A DNA stretch of 64,000 nucleotides from Symbiodinium natans (lineage: Eukaryota > Sar > Dinophyceae > Suessiales > Symbiodiniaceae), in contig CAJNDS010002635.1 of assembly GCA_905221605.1 (NCBI GenBank), positions 942,918 to 1,006,917 on the forward strand, written 5' to 3'. The notes beneath the pieces were generated by a model, which did not search any database, was not told where the DNA came from, and worked only from the letters and a program-made list of their open reading frames with translations. This document shows positions 37,855 to 50,300 of the stretch, in pieces (position 1 is the first letter of the stretch; each line of letters opens with the position of its first letter). The position numbers and the translations under genes are program-made.

Positions 37855-40800
37855 GGCTTCTGCAAGGTGTCAAGCAGCTCCTGAACCTTGGCTTTGCCTT
37901 CGCTGTCTTTAGGGTTCCTGGTTCATAGTTGGGATAGTAATAAGATTTCAAAATCTTATTCCTTATTGAGTTTAAGTACCCTTAAAAATGTAAAATGTTA
38001 CCCCACTATGATAAAGTTTAGGGTTCGGGTCTCGGGGGTTCAGGGCTTGAGGGTTTAGGAATTAAGGGCTTAAGGTTTAAGGGTGTAGGGGTTTAAGGGT
38101 TGGAAGGGTTTAGGGTTTACCCAAAGGATCCATGTACCTATATAGTATATACTTGGGCCTTAAAGGGGTTCCTATATAGTAGCTTTAGGGCCCAAGTATA
38201 TACTATATAGGTACATGGATCCTTTGGGTTAAGAACTTAGGGTTTAAGGGTTTGGGGCTTCAGGTTTAGATCAACCTTTAACCCTACAGCCACAAGATGC
38301 TCCATGCCGAGAGCCAGAGACCCAAAAGCCCGAATTCCTTGAGTGGAGGAGGGACCGCAGGAACCCTAAACCCTAAACCCTAAACCCTAAACCCTAAACC
38401 CTAAACCCTAAACCCTAAAGCCTAAACCCTAAACCCTAAACCCTGAGCCCTAAGCCCTAAACACTAAACCCTAAAACCCTGAACCTGAGCCTTTAGGGTT
38501 TAGAACTGGCGTAAGGGGCCAGAAACCAAAACACCACACAAACAACACAGTATACTGCTTCAAAGACTAGAACGCAGCACGTGACCTAAAGCCCTATTGC
38601 TGGCTGACTTTCCGCGGTTTAGGGTTTAGGGTTTAGGGTTTAGGGTTTAGGGTTTAGGGTTTAGGGTTTAGGGTTTAGGGTTTAGGGTTCCCTAAACCCT
38701 AAAACCTAAACCCTACAGCGCTGTCAGGCGCCTTCTCGTGAAGGTCACTTAAGGGGTATAAGGAGGGACCCCTAGAAGGGACCGTGAATCTTAGTCCCCT
38801 ATATAACCCTTATCTTGGCTGCACTCAGGAGGGTACGTAGCTCTAAATTAAACTTTCAGCTGCCTGATTAAGAAACCCAAGAAACCCAAAAAAGCTAAAG
38901 ATCTAAAGTTGCAGTAAAGTACCACAAAGTTATGTATACCTATAGAATCCCTCTATCCCTAAGTAGCCCCCTAAATAGCCTGTAAATAACCTACTCGGCC
39001 CCCATGACCATGAGCCCCAGGAAGCCGGGCCGCTCTCGTCTCGCACGCGCTTGTAGGCGGAAAGGTCGCCAGGGTCGATGGCAGGTGGATCATCCAAGTT
39101 CCAATCCTTCGCCCCTAAACCCTAACCCCAAGCCCTAAACCCTAAGCCCAAACAGAACTACCCTCAGAGGTATTTGTTCCGGTAGGGCTTAGGGTTTAGG
39201 GTTTAGGGCCTAGGTCTTAGGGCTTAGGGCTTAGATAGGGTTTAGGGTTCCGGGTTTAGGTACAATGTACTGGAGGGAGGAGTTCGGGCTGGGGGGCTGC
39301 TTTAGAGTTTACTTGGCTGCACTCAGGAGGGTAGCTATACTTTAGCTGCCCTATTAAGAAACCCAATAAACCCAACAAAGCTAAAGATCTAAAGTTACAG
39401 TAAAATACCACAAAGTTTAGGGCTTGGAGCCCCAACACCACAACCATAAAACCTGGCACTGCATAGCCGCCAAACGCACCATGGCTCGCAGTGACGTCAG
39501 AGTGGATCAAGGGTTTAGGGTTTGGGGTTTAGGGTTTAGGGTTCAGGGTTTAGGGTTTAGGGTTTAGGGTTTAGGGTTTAGGGTTTAGGGTTTAGGGTTT
39601 AGGGTTTAGGGTTTAGGTAGTGAGGCTCCAGGCATTTTTGGAGGGTGCAAGGCTTCGGTGCTTCAGGTGGACAGCTGGATTACGGGTCTGGGGATACCCT
39701 TCCGAGCTCTCTGGTGTAGAGTTCCGTGTCTTTCTTGTCCAGTGACTAGGGGAACCAAAGGTTAACCTTTGGGATTATGGGGTGATATTACTTCAGAAGG
39801 TTAAAGGCTACATACTCTACTACTAAGGTGTAGATTGAGGTTTGGGTGTGGGCGAGGGTGTTTTAGGGTTTAGGGTTTAGGGTGTTGTGTGTAGCCAGCC
39901 AAGCTGCCATGAACATCGCACGCTTCTTCCAAGCCTGCCCGAGCACATGCAGATGCGGCGAAGTAGGGTTTAGGGTTTGGGGTTTAGGGTTTAGGGTTTA
40001 GGGTTTAGGATTTAGGATTTAGGGTTTAGGGTTTAGGGTGTGGGGTTCAGCAGCTCCGGCTCGAGCTGTCTCTAGCTAGCAAAATACCCACCCACCCAGC
40101 GAATCCCCACATATGAAGAAATACAAGGGCTAATATCCTCCACACCGCTTTTTTAAACCCTAAACCCTAAACCCTCGAAACCTTTTACCCTAAACCCTAA
40201 ACCCAAACCCCAAACCCCAAACCCCAAACCCTAAACCCCAGACCCTAAACCCTAAATCCTAAACCCTGGCCTCCTTCTCACCGTCCAGCTTGCTGCCGCA
40301 GCCACAGCAGGAGATGACCACGTCGAAGTGTTCGGGCTTGAAGTCCTAGGGCTTATAAGGAACCGCTTGAGGTTTAGGGTTTAGGGTTTAGGGTTTAGGG
40401 TTTAGGGTTTAGGGTTTAGGGTTTAGGGTTTAGGGTTTAGGGTTTAGGGTTTAGGGTTTAGGGTTTAGGGTTTGAGGTGCTTGAAGTCCTAGGGCTTAAG
40501 GAACTGCTTGATTCAGGGTTTAGGGTTTAGGGTTAGGGGTAGGGTTTAGGACAACTCCGAATACTAAAGCCCACAAAGACATCTCCAAGTTTTGAACGAG
40601 CCATCAACCTCTAAATGCTGTAGCTCCACCCTGAACTCTCAACCCATGTAAACCCTAAACCCTCAACCCTAAAACCAACCCTCAACCCCTAAATCCCTAA
40701 TCTCCCAAAACCCGAAAACCCTAACACGCTAAACCCTAAACCCAAAAAACCCTAATCTCCCAAAACCCAAAAACCCTAGAACCCTAAACCCCTAATCTCC

Positions 40801-42863
40801 CAAAACCCTAAAACCTCTAGAACCCTGAAACCCCAGACCCCGAAACCCGAACCCTCACATCTAATCTCCCAATACCCTAGCCTAGAACCCTAAAACCCTA
40901 ATCTCCCAAAACCCTAAAAAATCTCTAGAACCCTAAAACCCTATAGACCCCGAAGCCCGAACTCTCAAACAGTCCCAGCAGCTGCCATGGCATCGGAGGT
41001 GAACGCCGAGATGTCCACCCCAGCATCCTTCATGACGGTGATGGCTCCCTCTTTCCTTCGGGTTTCGGGGGTTGAGGGTTTCGGGCTTGGGGTTTTCAGG
41101 GTTTAGGGTTTAGGGTTTTAGGGTTTTTTAGGGTTTCAGGGCTTTAGGGTTTTAGGGTTTCAGGGTATTTTTAGGGTTTTAGGGTTTTAGGGTTCAGGGT
41201 TGAGGGCTTTGGGTAGGGACCATGGCTTCCCAAAATGTACGTATCGAATCAACACAAAGCCCTAAACCGTAAACCTTAGGGTTTAGGGTTTAGGGTTTAG
41301 GGTTCAGGGTTTAGGGTTTAGGGTTCGAAAAGGGACTCTACACCCCAACTAAGTCGGGGGCCGTAAGCCCTACACCCTTACACCACCTCTAAGAGTTCAA
41401 AAGCGTGGACCCTTCGGTCCGCCTTCAACATGTAACGTGGGGTTGAGGGTTCTAGGGTTGTAAGGTTCTAGGGTTCTAGGGATCTAGGAGTCTAGGGTTC
41501 TAGGGTTCTGAGGTTCTAGGGTTCTAGGGGTTCTAGGGGTTCTAGGGTTCTAGGGTTCTAGGGTTCTAGGGTTCTAGGGGTTCTAGGAATCTAGGGTTCT
41601 AGGGTTCTAAAGTTTAGGGTTTAGGGTTCTAGGGTTTGGGGTTTGGGGGGCAGATCTCGAAGCGGTAGCGTTCAGTTGTACCGGCCGCCGCCTGTCGCGG
41701 GCGGCCTATGGTTTTGGGCTTGCGGTTGAGGGAGGCGGACTCCAAGATCGTTTTGAGCAGGGCTTAGGGTTCAAGATTCAGGGTTCCCCCTAACCACAGT
41801 AAATAGAAGCTAAACCCTAAACCCTAAACCCTAAATCCCAAACCCTAAACCCTAAACCCTAAACAGCCCTAAACCCTATAAACCCTGAACCCTAAAGCCC
41901 TGTACCTCCGAGCCTTCGAACCTGCCACCTTGTAGGTTTGGAGTTTTTACGAAGATGAACAGCCCTGTCACGCTGTCACCCTGTCACCCTGTCACCCTAA
42001 ACCCAAAACCCAAAACCCAAAACCCTAAACCCTAAACCACCCCTGAACCTCTGAAGCCAAGCCCCTAAACCCCTGAACCACGGCCCGAGCGGCACCGCCG
42101 TGCCGCCCACGATGCCGGCGGAGGCCACGCCCACGGAGGCGGAGCCGCGCAGGGCGCGGAGCCAGCCATCCTCACATGGTTCTGAGGCTTCAGGGGCCTT
42201 TAGAACCCTAAAGCAACCCTAAACTCTAAACCCTAAATCCTAAACCCTAAACCCTAAACCCCATACTAGGGGTTTATATAGGGTTCGGAGGCTACAGGGG
42301 TTCTAGGACCCTAAAACCCTAAACCCTATAGGGGTTTGTATATGGTTCCGAGGCTGCAAGAGTTTATAGAACCCTAAACCCAAAACCTTATAGGGGCTTT
42401 GCTATGGCTCGGAGGCTTCAGGGCGTTATAGAACCCCAAGCCCTAAACCCTATAGGGCCGGGTTTGTATATGGTTCGGAGGCTTCAGGGCGTTACAGAAC
42501 CCTAAACCCTAAACCCCAAACCCTATAATGGTTCAGAGGCTTCTTCTTGTTCGGAGGCTTCAGGGGGTTTGTAGGGCTCGCGGGGGCTTCTGGAGCCCTA
42601 TCAGGCTTTTCATGGCTTTGTTGGAGTTTTTGGGGCGGGTTAACAGGCCAGATAGGGTTGTAGGGTTTATGGGGGTAAGAGTGTTGCTGTATAGTTTTCT
42701 TAGGGCTTTCCCGGCTTCTTTATGCTTTTCAGAGCCTGTAGAGATCTATGGGCTTCAGTTATGCTGCCCCCCAAAAAGCTTCTTGCAAGTATCCGCCATC
42801 TGTGAGCGGCAGGAGTTGTGGTTGCAGAGGAACATCACGTTCTTCTTGTAGTGAGGTCCATAC
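37855..42863 (-). CDS. arsenate-reductase-like protein (LMW-PTP fold), gene B
   Basis: Exons in sense order: 42794-42863 (P-loop, FLCNHNSCRSQMA), 42094-42170 (DGWLRALRGSASVGVASAG), 40986-41055 (KEGAITVMKDAGVDISAFTS), 40271-40345 (FDVVISCCGCGSKLDGEKE), 39908-39934 (AWKKRAMFM), 39034-39106 (DWNLDDPPAIDPGDLSAYKR) and 37855-37902 or 37905 (EGKAKVQELLDTLQKP). Exon lengths 70, 77, 70, 75 and 27 match gene C exactly where intron positions are shared. The 39034/37902 junction is ambiguous by a few bases. Reading on from the last exon meets a TAG, but the shared GC at the end of LQKP/LSKP in B and C suggests one more exon, not found. The 5' exon is not identified. The 42094-42170 exon is nearly identical to that of gene A but synonymously diverged from gene C, so A and B are the closer pair there. 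Confidence 0.82.
38119..38230. mobile_element. near-perfect palindromic element
   Basis: About 42-bp arms (ACCCAAAGGATCCATGTACC and its complement at the other end) around a short spacer. Relatives: 52886-52991, 20246-20342, about 37000-37095, and the nested copy at 18493-18699. A single strand would fold into a strong hairpin. Confidence 0.8.
40374..40472. repeat. TTTAGGG tract
   Basis: About 14 units to the right of gene B exon 40271-40345. Confidence 0.95.
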
Positions 42864-42889
42864 CTGGGCGCGGGCTTTTGGAGCTTCTG

Positions 42890-43111
42890 CCGCAATAGTG
42901 TTTTCTTGGCCAAAGCTGTAAGAGAAACTAGCAAGCCTAATGTCTAACTCACCTACGAATCCCTGAATAACCTCCATAGAGATATCTACTCTACGATCAT
43001 CAACAACGGCGATCTTATAGCTGAAACCTCTAAGTCTAACAGCTCTCTTAAGAAAGATCCTATTACTACCCTTTGGACCTGCCAAGCCCAAAGCACTCCT
43101 CCAGCCATAGG
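42890..43111 (-). other. AT-rich coding-like block upstream of gene B
   Basis: A minus-strand frame is open for over 70 codons (SNRIFLKRAVRLRGFSYKI, then VDDRRVDISMEVIQGFVGEL), with codon choice (AGA, GTA, TTA, ATT) unlike the GC-ending codons of all other exons here. It runs without a stop into the P-loop exon of gene B. It could be a 5' exon of B, a relic of an inserted sequence, or non-coding. No family recognised. Confidence 0.3.
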
Positions 43112-43120
43112 AGTTCCACC

Positions 43121-43949
43121 TGGTAAATTTCGCGAACCTAGTTTCCGGGGGTTGACTTCAACACCAACTGGCCCTAACTTTGGGAAAGGGGTTGGGAGGC
43201 TTAGGTTAACTGCCCACGGACCTCGGGCGCACCACGCTGCACGGCAGACGGCTCGGGAAGCAGAAAAAACTGAAACACTCCTTTTGCCCTCGAGAGATGC
43301 GCATCCTGAAGACTGTGGATGCCTTAGACAAAAGACTTCAGCTGCAAGGGAATGACTCGAAGGTGTGTGTGTGTGTGTGTGGGTGAACCTAGTTTTGTTT
43401 GAACAGGAGCCCGCCCTGCCCTGAAAGTGAACCCTTATTTCACACTGACGGTGACACGTCCGAAGCCTGGCTTCGGAGAAGGCCCTCATGTGATTTGAAC
43501 CCAGCTTCAAGTACATCACTTCACGGCGCTGCGTCCTTCTGCTTCGCTTTGAACATGCTTTGGATGCTTCGTGATGCGGACTCATCCTTGCGGATCTTCA
43601 ATAAGTGCTCCACCAGGTTGTCTTTCTTGAGCTTAGCAACCACAAGGCCTTCAGGCAGAGCGGGCGCTTTGGACAACATCGCCTTCAACTCTGGGACCTT
43701 CATTTTCTTCAGATCCCGCTCGTAATTTTCTATCGCGCATGGCGGATCCTGAGTTGAGCTAGCTCGGCTGACACTGCCACCCTGTGCAACTCTGAGCCCT
43801 GTCCAGCTTTCCAGTCATAGCGTCAGACCAGTGTCAAACCCAAGCGCTTAACCCCAACCCCTTTGCAAACCCTAAACCCCCAACCCGACCCCCATTTCAA
43901 AACTTAGAGCCTGCCGGTGTTGAACCGGCATGCTTCGCGAAATTTACCA
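43121..43949. repeat. 829-bp interval bounded by 16-bp inverted repeats
   Basis: TGGTAAATTTCGCGAA at 43121-43136 is perfectly repeated in inverse at 43934-43949, next to similar GTTCCACC sequence on each side. The interval holds the SAP-like exon and a (GT)n run at about 43361-43380. This may be a mobile element with terminal inverted repeats. Confidence 0.5.
43521..43748 (-). CDS. SAP-like terminal exon of an unrecognised gene
   Basis: After an AG|G acceptor at 43748 the frame is open to a TGA at 43521: an ENYERDLKKMKVPELKAML segment, then LPEGLVVAKLKKDNLVEHLL and a basic tail. The helix-turn-helix pattern LKAML...LPxGLxxxKLKKDxLVEHLL resembles a SAP nucleic-acid-binding motif; this is inference. 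It lies between genes C and B. Reading it as the final exon of gene C would need a different frame and gives an early stop, so I keep it separate. It lies between 16-bp inverted repeats (43121 and 43934). Confidence 0.55.
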   Translation of the reverse strand, partial: DPPCAIENYERDLKKMKVPELKAMLSKAPALPEGLVVAKLKKDNLVEHLLKIRKDESASRSIQSMFKAKQKDAAP

Positions 43950-44358
43950 GTTCCACCCTCAAGTCTCAACCCTTAACAACCCTAAACCCTAAACCCTAAA
44001 CCCTAAACTCTAAACCCTACTTTGGAGTAGACCCTGCAAAAAAGTATATGCTTTTAGGTATAGGTAACTATAAAACCCACAACCAAAAAAGCATTAAAGC
44101 ATGGTACCTCAAAACAACGGGGAGTCAGGATTTTGGAGTTAGGGCTACTAGAAGGAAGACTGCGTAGGATGACTTGGGCAATCAAGCCAGAGAATCCTCT
44201 CCAAGCCTCTACAACTACTCGATCCACGAAGCCCCAAACTCTGAACCCTAAACCCTCAACCCGCCCTAAACCCTAGCCCTAAACCCTAAACCCTAAAAGT
44301 CTAAAACCTCAGCCATCAACCTGAAAGCTCTAAACTCTCCATCCACCTGCCAGGGTGC

Positions 44359-47300
44359 GGCTTGCTCAACATGTCCAGGAGCTCCTGCACCTTCCATCAA
44401 GGGGCCCCCTGTAGGGTTTAGGGTTTAGGGTTTAGGGTTTAGGGTTTAGGGTTTGGGGTTTAGGGTTGAGGGTTTAGGGTTTGGGGTTTAGGGTTGAGGG
44501 TTGAGGGTTTAGGGCTCCACTTTTGAAGGATAAAAGGAGGGACCCCGTAGAAGGGGCCCGGAATCTTTTTCTCCTATATAAGCCCCTGCATATACCATAC
44601 CAGACCCAGGAGGAACATAGGAAAAAAAAGGCTGCCCTGTTTGGTTCTCAGGTGATTTATAAGGGAACCCCCAACCCCCCAAAAAAGGAAATAAGAGCGT
44701 ACTCCGAGTCCTTGCTTATGTCGCCCCTATATCGCGCGGTATCTTGAAAGGGCAAAACTGCGCCCCAGTAATAGCTAGACCCAAGAGCAAGCCAGGCATA
44801 ACAAGGGTGCCCTTTCATGTTTAAGGGTTCCCTAAACACCCCCCAAAACAGGGAAGAAGTTAAGGGCCTACTGAGGGTCCTGGTATCCCTAAACCTAACC
44901 CTAAACCAAAGGACCCTTTGAAGGAGGTAAGGGACCATATTCAGGGACCATGTAACTACTCTTAGACGTCGGCAACCAACGTCGCACTATGGCCACGGGT
45001 TAAGGAATTTGGGCCCAGGTTTTCGGCATAGGGTTTAAGGAAGTCGGGTTCAAGGTATAGGGCTTAGGGAACTCTGGCTCGGGGCGCAGGGTTTAGGGTA
45101 TTCGGGCGTAGGGTTTCGGGTTTGGGGAATTCGAGTTTACGTTTCAGAATTTGAAACCCTAAACCCTAAACCCTAAACCCTAAACCCTAAACCCTAAACC
45201 CTAAACCCTAAACCCTAAACCCTAAACCCTAAACCCTAAACCTACGGAACTCGGCCTTGGGGCACTCAGGGAACTCGGGCTCACGGTTTGAGGAATTCAG
45301 GTTTAGGAGTTTGGGGCTTAGGGAATTCGGCTTTAGGGTTTAGCACCGTTTTGCCAAGCCAGGACCAGGGGCTGTTTGTGTGCAGGTTTGGGTCCTTGGG
45401 CGATCTAAGAGTAGTTACATGGCTCTTTAATATGGTCCCATACCTCCTTAGAGGAAATTAAGGTATCAGCCCTTGGGTTTTATAGGGTCTATAAGGGGTA
45501 TATAAGGCACAGCGCTTCTCCACGAACGCGAAGCTCATGTGGGTCTGGCCGTTATAGAAGTGCTTCAGCTTCGCCTCCCTGTCAAAGCCTGCCTTGGCTC
45601 AGTGGGTGCAAGGTAGCGTCCCCACAGAGACAAACAGCAGAAACTCAAGTCACGCAGACGCAGCTTCGACTGCCGTCGCGATTTCTTGTCTCTGATAGTC
45701 AGGGCCTCAGCCCAGCACGCTGATCTGCAGCCCATCTGACCACAAAATCCACGGGCGACTCAAATGGGTCGACATCATCGGGCGCCGCCGTGACGTGGTG
45801 CCCGGCAAGAGCCGCAGTTTTGGGAAGTCGGGTATAGGGTTTAGGGTTCAGGGTTTGGGAATTCGGGTTTAGGGTTTACGGCTTAGGGAAAAATAAGGCT
45901 CCACACGAAATCGCTGCGTTTAAAACCAATTCCGAAATTGACAGCTGTCTGTATAAACGACTTTTAGACATGTCCTTTTGTTAAGAGCAGCCCCTACTTT
46001 ATAGATGCCGTTCATGGAGCAAGCGCCCTAAACCCTGAGCCATAAAACCAAAACCATACACCCTAAACCCTCTCGCGAATCCGACACTTGCGATGGAGGA
46101 AGCGCCTGCGGAAGCCAAGGGCTCACTAAGAAACCCGGCAATTAGGGTTCAGGGGTTTAAGGGTTTAGGGTTTAGGGTTTAGGGTTAGGGGTTTAGGCCT
46201 TTAGGGTTTAGGGTTTAGGGTTTAGGGTTTAGGGTTTAGGGCTTAAAGTTTAGGGAGGTTAGGGCTTTGGGCTCTGGGAACCTGGCACCTTCTCTCCTTT
46301 TTCCTCTTCCTGCCTCCGCACACGTTCCACAGTCGTCTCCCCGAGCTCCCTCCCCCCCTCAAAGAAACCCTCAACCCCTAACCGAAGAGTTATAGATGGC
46401 GAGCTCTCAAAATGATGGTCCCTTTTCCGGTAGTCTAAACAAGAGGGGGCCGCCTTGTAAACCCCAAAAGGACCACATTTTAGCCATAAATAGGGCCGAA
46501 GTTTAGGGTTCAGGCCCTACTAAACCCCCCAAGACCCTGAGATTGCAACTGCGCACCTTTCCTTTGCACTCATCTCGTACGCGCCGGTACCTCAGGATGA
46601 GGTCTCAAACTTGGGATGCTTCCCCTTAGATTAACCGCCCCTAATTTGGGATTATAATAGGGTGTACTATAATTCGTATTTAGTATAAGGGGAACATCTC
46701 AATCTCAAACGGTCTCGGGGAGAAAGTTCCCCTCAAACAGGGGCTTTGGGTTTATGGGCTTAGGGGGCTTGAGGGAAAATGTTCCCCTCATGTTTTTTGG
46801 GGCTTGGGATTTGGGGTTTACTTCGTAGCCCAGTACCCATAGTAGAATAAGGGTGCCCGTTTTGTATACTGGTTACTTTAGAAGGGAACCTTGAACCAAG
46901 AATAAAGCAAAAGGGTACCACCTGGCTGCCCAATTTGGGGTGTATGGCTTAGCTAAAGAGGTACTTCAACAACCCTAAACCCTAAACCCTAAACCCTAAA
47001 CCCTAAACCCTAAACCCTAAACCCTAAACCGTTAGGCCAACCAAATGGACCCAGCCTTGTGCAATCGCACCCATGCATGTCGCCTACTTGTTGTAGGTTA
47101 CAGTACCTAAGTGGGGTATTCTAGCAAAAGCCTATGTGGTGGGTTTTCTTAAGGTAGGGTTTAGGGTTTTTTGGGCTTAGGGTTTGCGGGTTAAGGGTCT
47201 TGCGGTTTGGCAATTTCGGCTTGGGCTTTTCTGGTTCTAGGGTTTGTGGGATTTTCGTTGTTAGGATGTATGCCCGCTTTTCTCACAAACCCCAAACCCC

Positions 47301-50300
47301 AAACCCTAAACCCTAAACCCTAAACCCTAAACAGTGGGCCCTTTTAACTTTTGGGGTCCAAATCATAAGGCGGCCCCTCTTATTGACCGGTACCCCAAGA
47401 AGGGACCATCGTGGAGAGAAGTGACCCTACGACTGAGGGTTAAACTTTAAACCCTGAAGCCCGGAACCCTAAACCCTAAACCCTAAACCCCTAAACCCTA
47501 AACCCTAAACCCCTAAACCCTAAACCCTTAGTAAACCCTTAGGTTTGCCAAAGTGCGCGGAGAGGTCGCCCGGGTCGATGGCGGGCGGGTCATCCAGGTT
47601 CCAATCCTTCGACGGCACGGGCTTCCAGCGAGGTTCAAGGCTTGATGGGGGTTGGGGTTTAGGGTTTAGGGTTTAGGGTTTAGGGTTTAGGGTTTAGGGT
47701 TTAGGGTTTAGGGTTTAGGGTTTAGGGCTTCTTGGGCTGGCATGCGCTTGCTTTGTAAATTAAGTAGTTTCGGAACTTTGAGCTGAAGATTAAGACGGTC
47801 CCTAATCCGGTGACCTAGCAAGAGCAATCTTGAACAACAAAGCAAACCCTAAACCCTAAACCCTAAACCCTAAACCCGAAACCCTAAACCCTAAACCCGA
47901 AACCCTCAACCCCAAAACTTACCAATGCTAAGAGGTGGGCTATTTTCTCCACTGCTCTCGGGGTTGGTTCTGAAAAGAGGGTCTGGAGTGTGATGTTGGG
48001 CCTGCTCCTCTGTGAGCTTGCTGCAGCCCCAAACCCTAAAGCTCCTTAGCTTCCTAAACTTCCTAAAGCCCTAAACTAGGTCATGGTTAGGATAGCATTA
48101 GAAAAATGGATTTCTATTCCTTATTGAGTTTAAGTAACCTGAAGAATGTTGACAAACTCAACTACTACTTAAGAACTCCCCCCCCCCCCAGCACTTTATT
48201 AAAAAAAAACACATCCCTATACTGCCCTTATACGTTCTTCAAGGTTCGGGCTTCTGTTCGAAGCTTTCCGCAAGCTTTCGTCTTAAACCCGGAGCCCCAC
48301 AATCACAGGCTCCAGGATGGCCCTGAACAGATCCGAAATTAGGGTTAGGGTTTAGGGTTTAGGGTTTAGGGTTTAGGGTTTAGGGTTTAGGGTTTAGGGT
48401 TTAGGGTTTAGGGTTTAGGGTTTAGGGTTTAGGGTTTAGGGTTTAGGGTTTAGGGTCTTCAGCAGACTAGGGGGAATTCTTTAAAATGTGGTCCCTTTGG
48501 GGGGTCGTTACTATAAGGAGGTCCCTCTTGTTCAGGGTACCCAAAATGGAAGCATAATTTAGAGAACTGACCAACGAGGGAGGTGTGAAATATTCAAAGA
48601 GCCGACCTAGGCATACTTGCCTGAATGGCCAGGAACAACAACTAGGTTGCCCAGCAACCCAGGATGAACAAGGGTGCCCTTTTTTGCTTAAAGGGGTTGA
48701 TAAGGGAACCTAAACCCCCCCAAACAAGGAATAAGGGCACTACTGGGCATCTACGCGAGATCATGCCCAGGCTCAACAAACACGGCGCGCTTCTTCCAAA
48801 CCTGCGTTCGGAGGTGTTGCTCTCCCTAAAATTGAAACCCTAAATCCTAAACCCTAAGCCCTAAACCCTAAACCCTAAACCCTAAACCCTAAACCCCAAA
48901 TCCTAAACCCTACACCCTAAACCCAAACCCTAATCCCTAAACCCTTCCAGGCTTGTGGCTGGAGGTTTGGAAACCTCCCAAGGAGGCCTTGCGTTCTTAA
49001 GGTAGGATTCGGTGTGCCGCTTTGATGCTTGGCTTGGCCTACAACACCCCAACACCTACCTTCTGTAAGCTGGCTAAGCATCCTTTACCAACCCGAAACC
49101 CTGAATTTCTTAGGCCCCTTGATGTGCGCCCTTAATTGCGAGCGCCCTTATGTACCACTTATACATGCCCTTGACAACGCAAGAGGCCCATACTTCAGAA
49201 CCTCTTAGACTAGGCTGCCCAGTAACATAGGCTTAAACAGGGTGCCCTTTTTTTCTTAAAGGGGTTTGTAAGGCAACCTAAACCCCCCAAAAAGGGAATA
49301 AGGGTACTACTGGGCATCCTAGTAGAAAGGTAAGGGGTCATGTGGACGAATCACGACTTTCGGTCGTCATTGCCAGTCAGTGGAGGGCGGGAAGTCAGAA
49401 GTGCTGGCGTCAGAGCCGCAGTCGTTGGTCAAGGCGACACCACCACTTAACTTGGTAGCCCAGCAACCATATTATAATAAGGGTGGGTTTAGGGCTTAGG
49501 GTTTCGGATAATGCTCATAAGAGGTGCCTTTTTGGGGTTAGTTGCTTGATACGGGAACCTTGAACCCCCAAAAAAGGGAGAAGGGCACCACTGGGCTACC
49601 AAGTTAATGCAGGAAGCTGTCTTCGCAACTGGGCCTGCTCTCGCGCATATTTGCCGGCCTTTGCATGCGCACACTCCTCAAGGCTTCACGGCAAACAGGA
49701 TACACTTGGGCTGTCAAGCGGGGGATCGGGTTGAGGGTTTACAAGGCTAAGCCTGGCCCTCCCCTTTCAGAAGCCCTATATTGTCCAAGAAAGTCCGCTT
49801 CACCCTAAACCCTAAACCCTAAACCCTAAACCCTAAACCCTAAACCCTAAACCCTAAACCCCAAACCCTAATAAGGGAGAAGACACACATGGACCAACCT
49901 TGTGCTTGAGGGCCTTGATGGCAATCCAAAGCCAGAGGAATGTACAGAACAGGTGGGAACATACCACATACATTATATAAAACAAAAACGATGAACCCTA
50001 AAGAGTAAGTCCTAGACCCTAAGCTGAGCCTTAATTGCAACTGTAAACCCGGAAACTTGAACCCTGAAACCTTAAAAAAACCCTAAATCCGACTCCTAAA
50101 CCCTAAGCCTGCAATCTGAACCCAAAAAACCTGGTAGCTCAGACGGGTTTAGGGCTTAGGGTTTAGGGCTTAGGGTTTAGGGTTTAGGGTTTAGGGCTCA
50201 AGAAACCCTGAGCCCCTGGAGCCTCCTTCTCACCATCCAGCTTGGAGCCACAGCCACAGCAAGAGATGACCACGTCGAAGTCCTCGGGGCTGAAGTCCTT

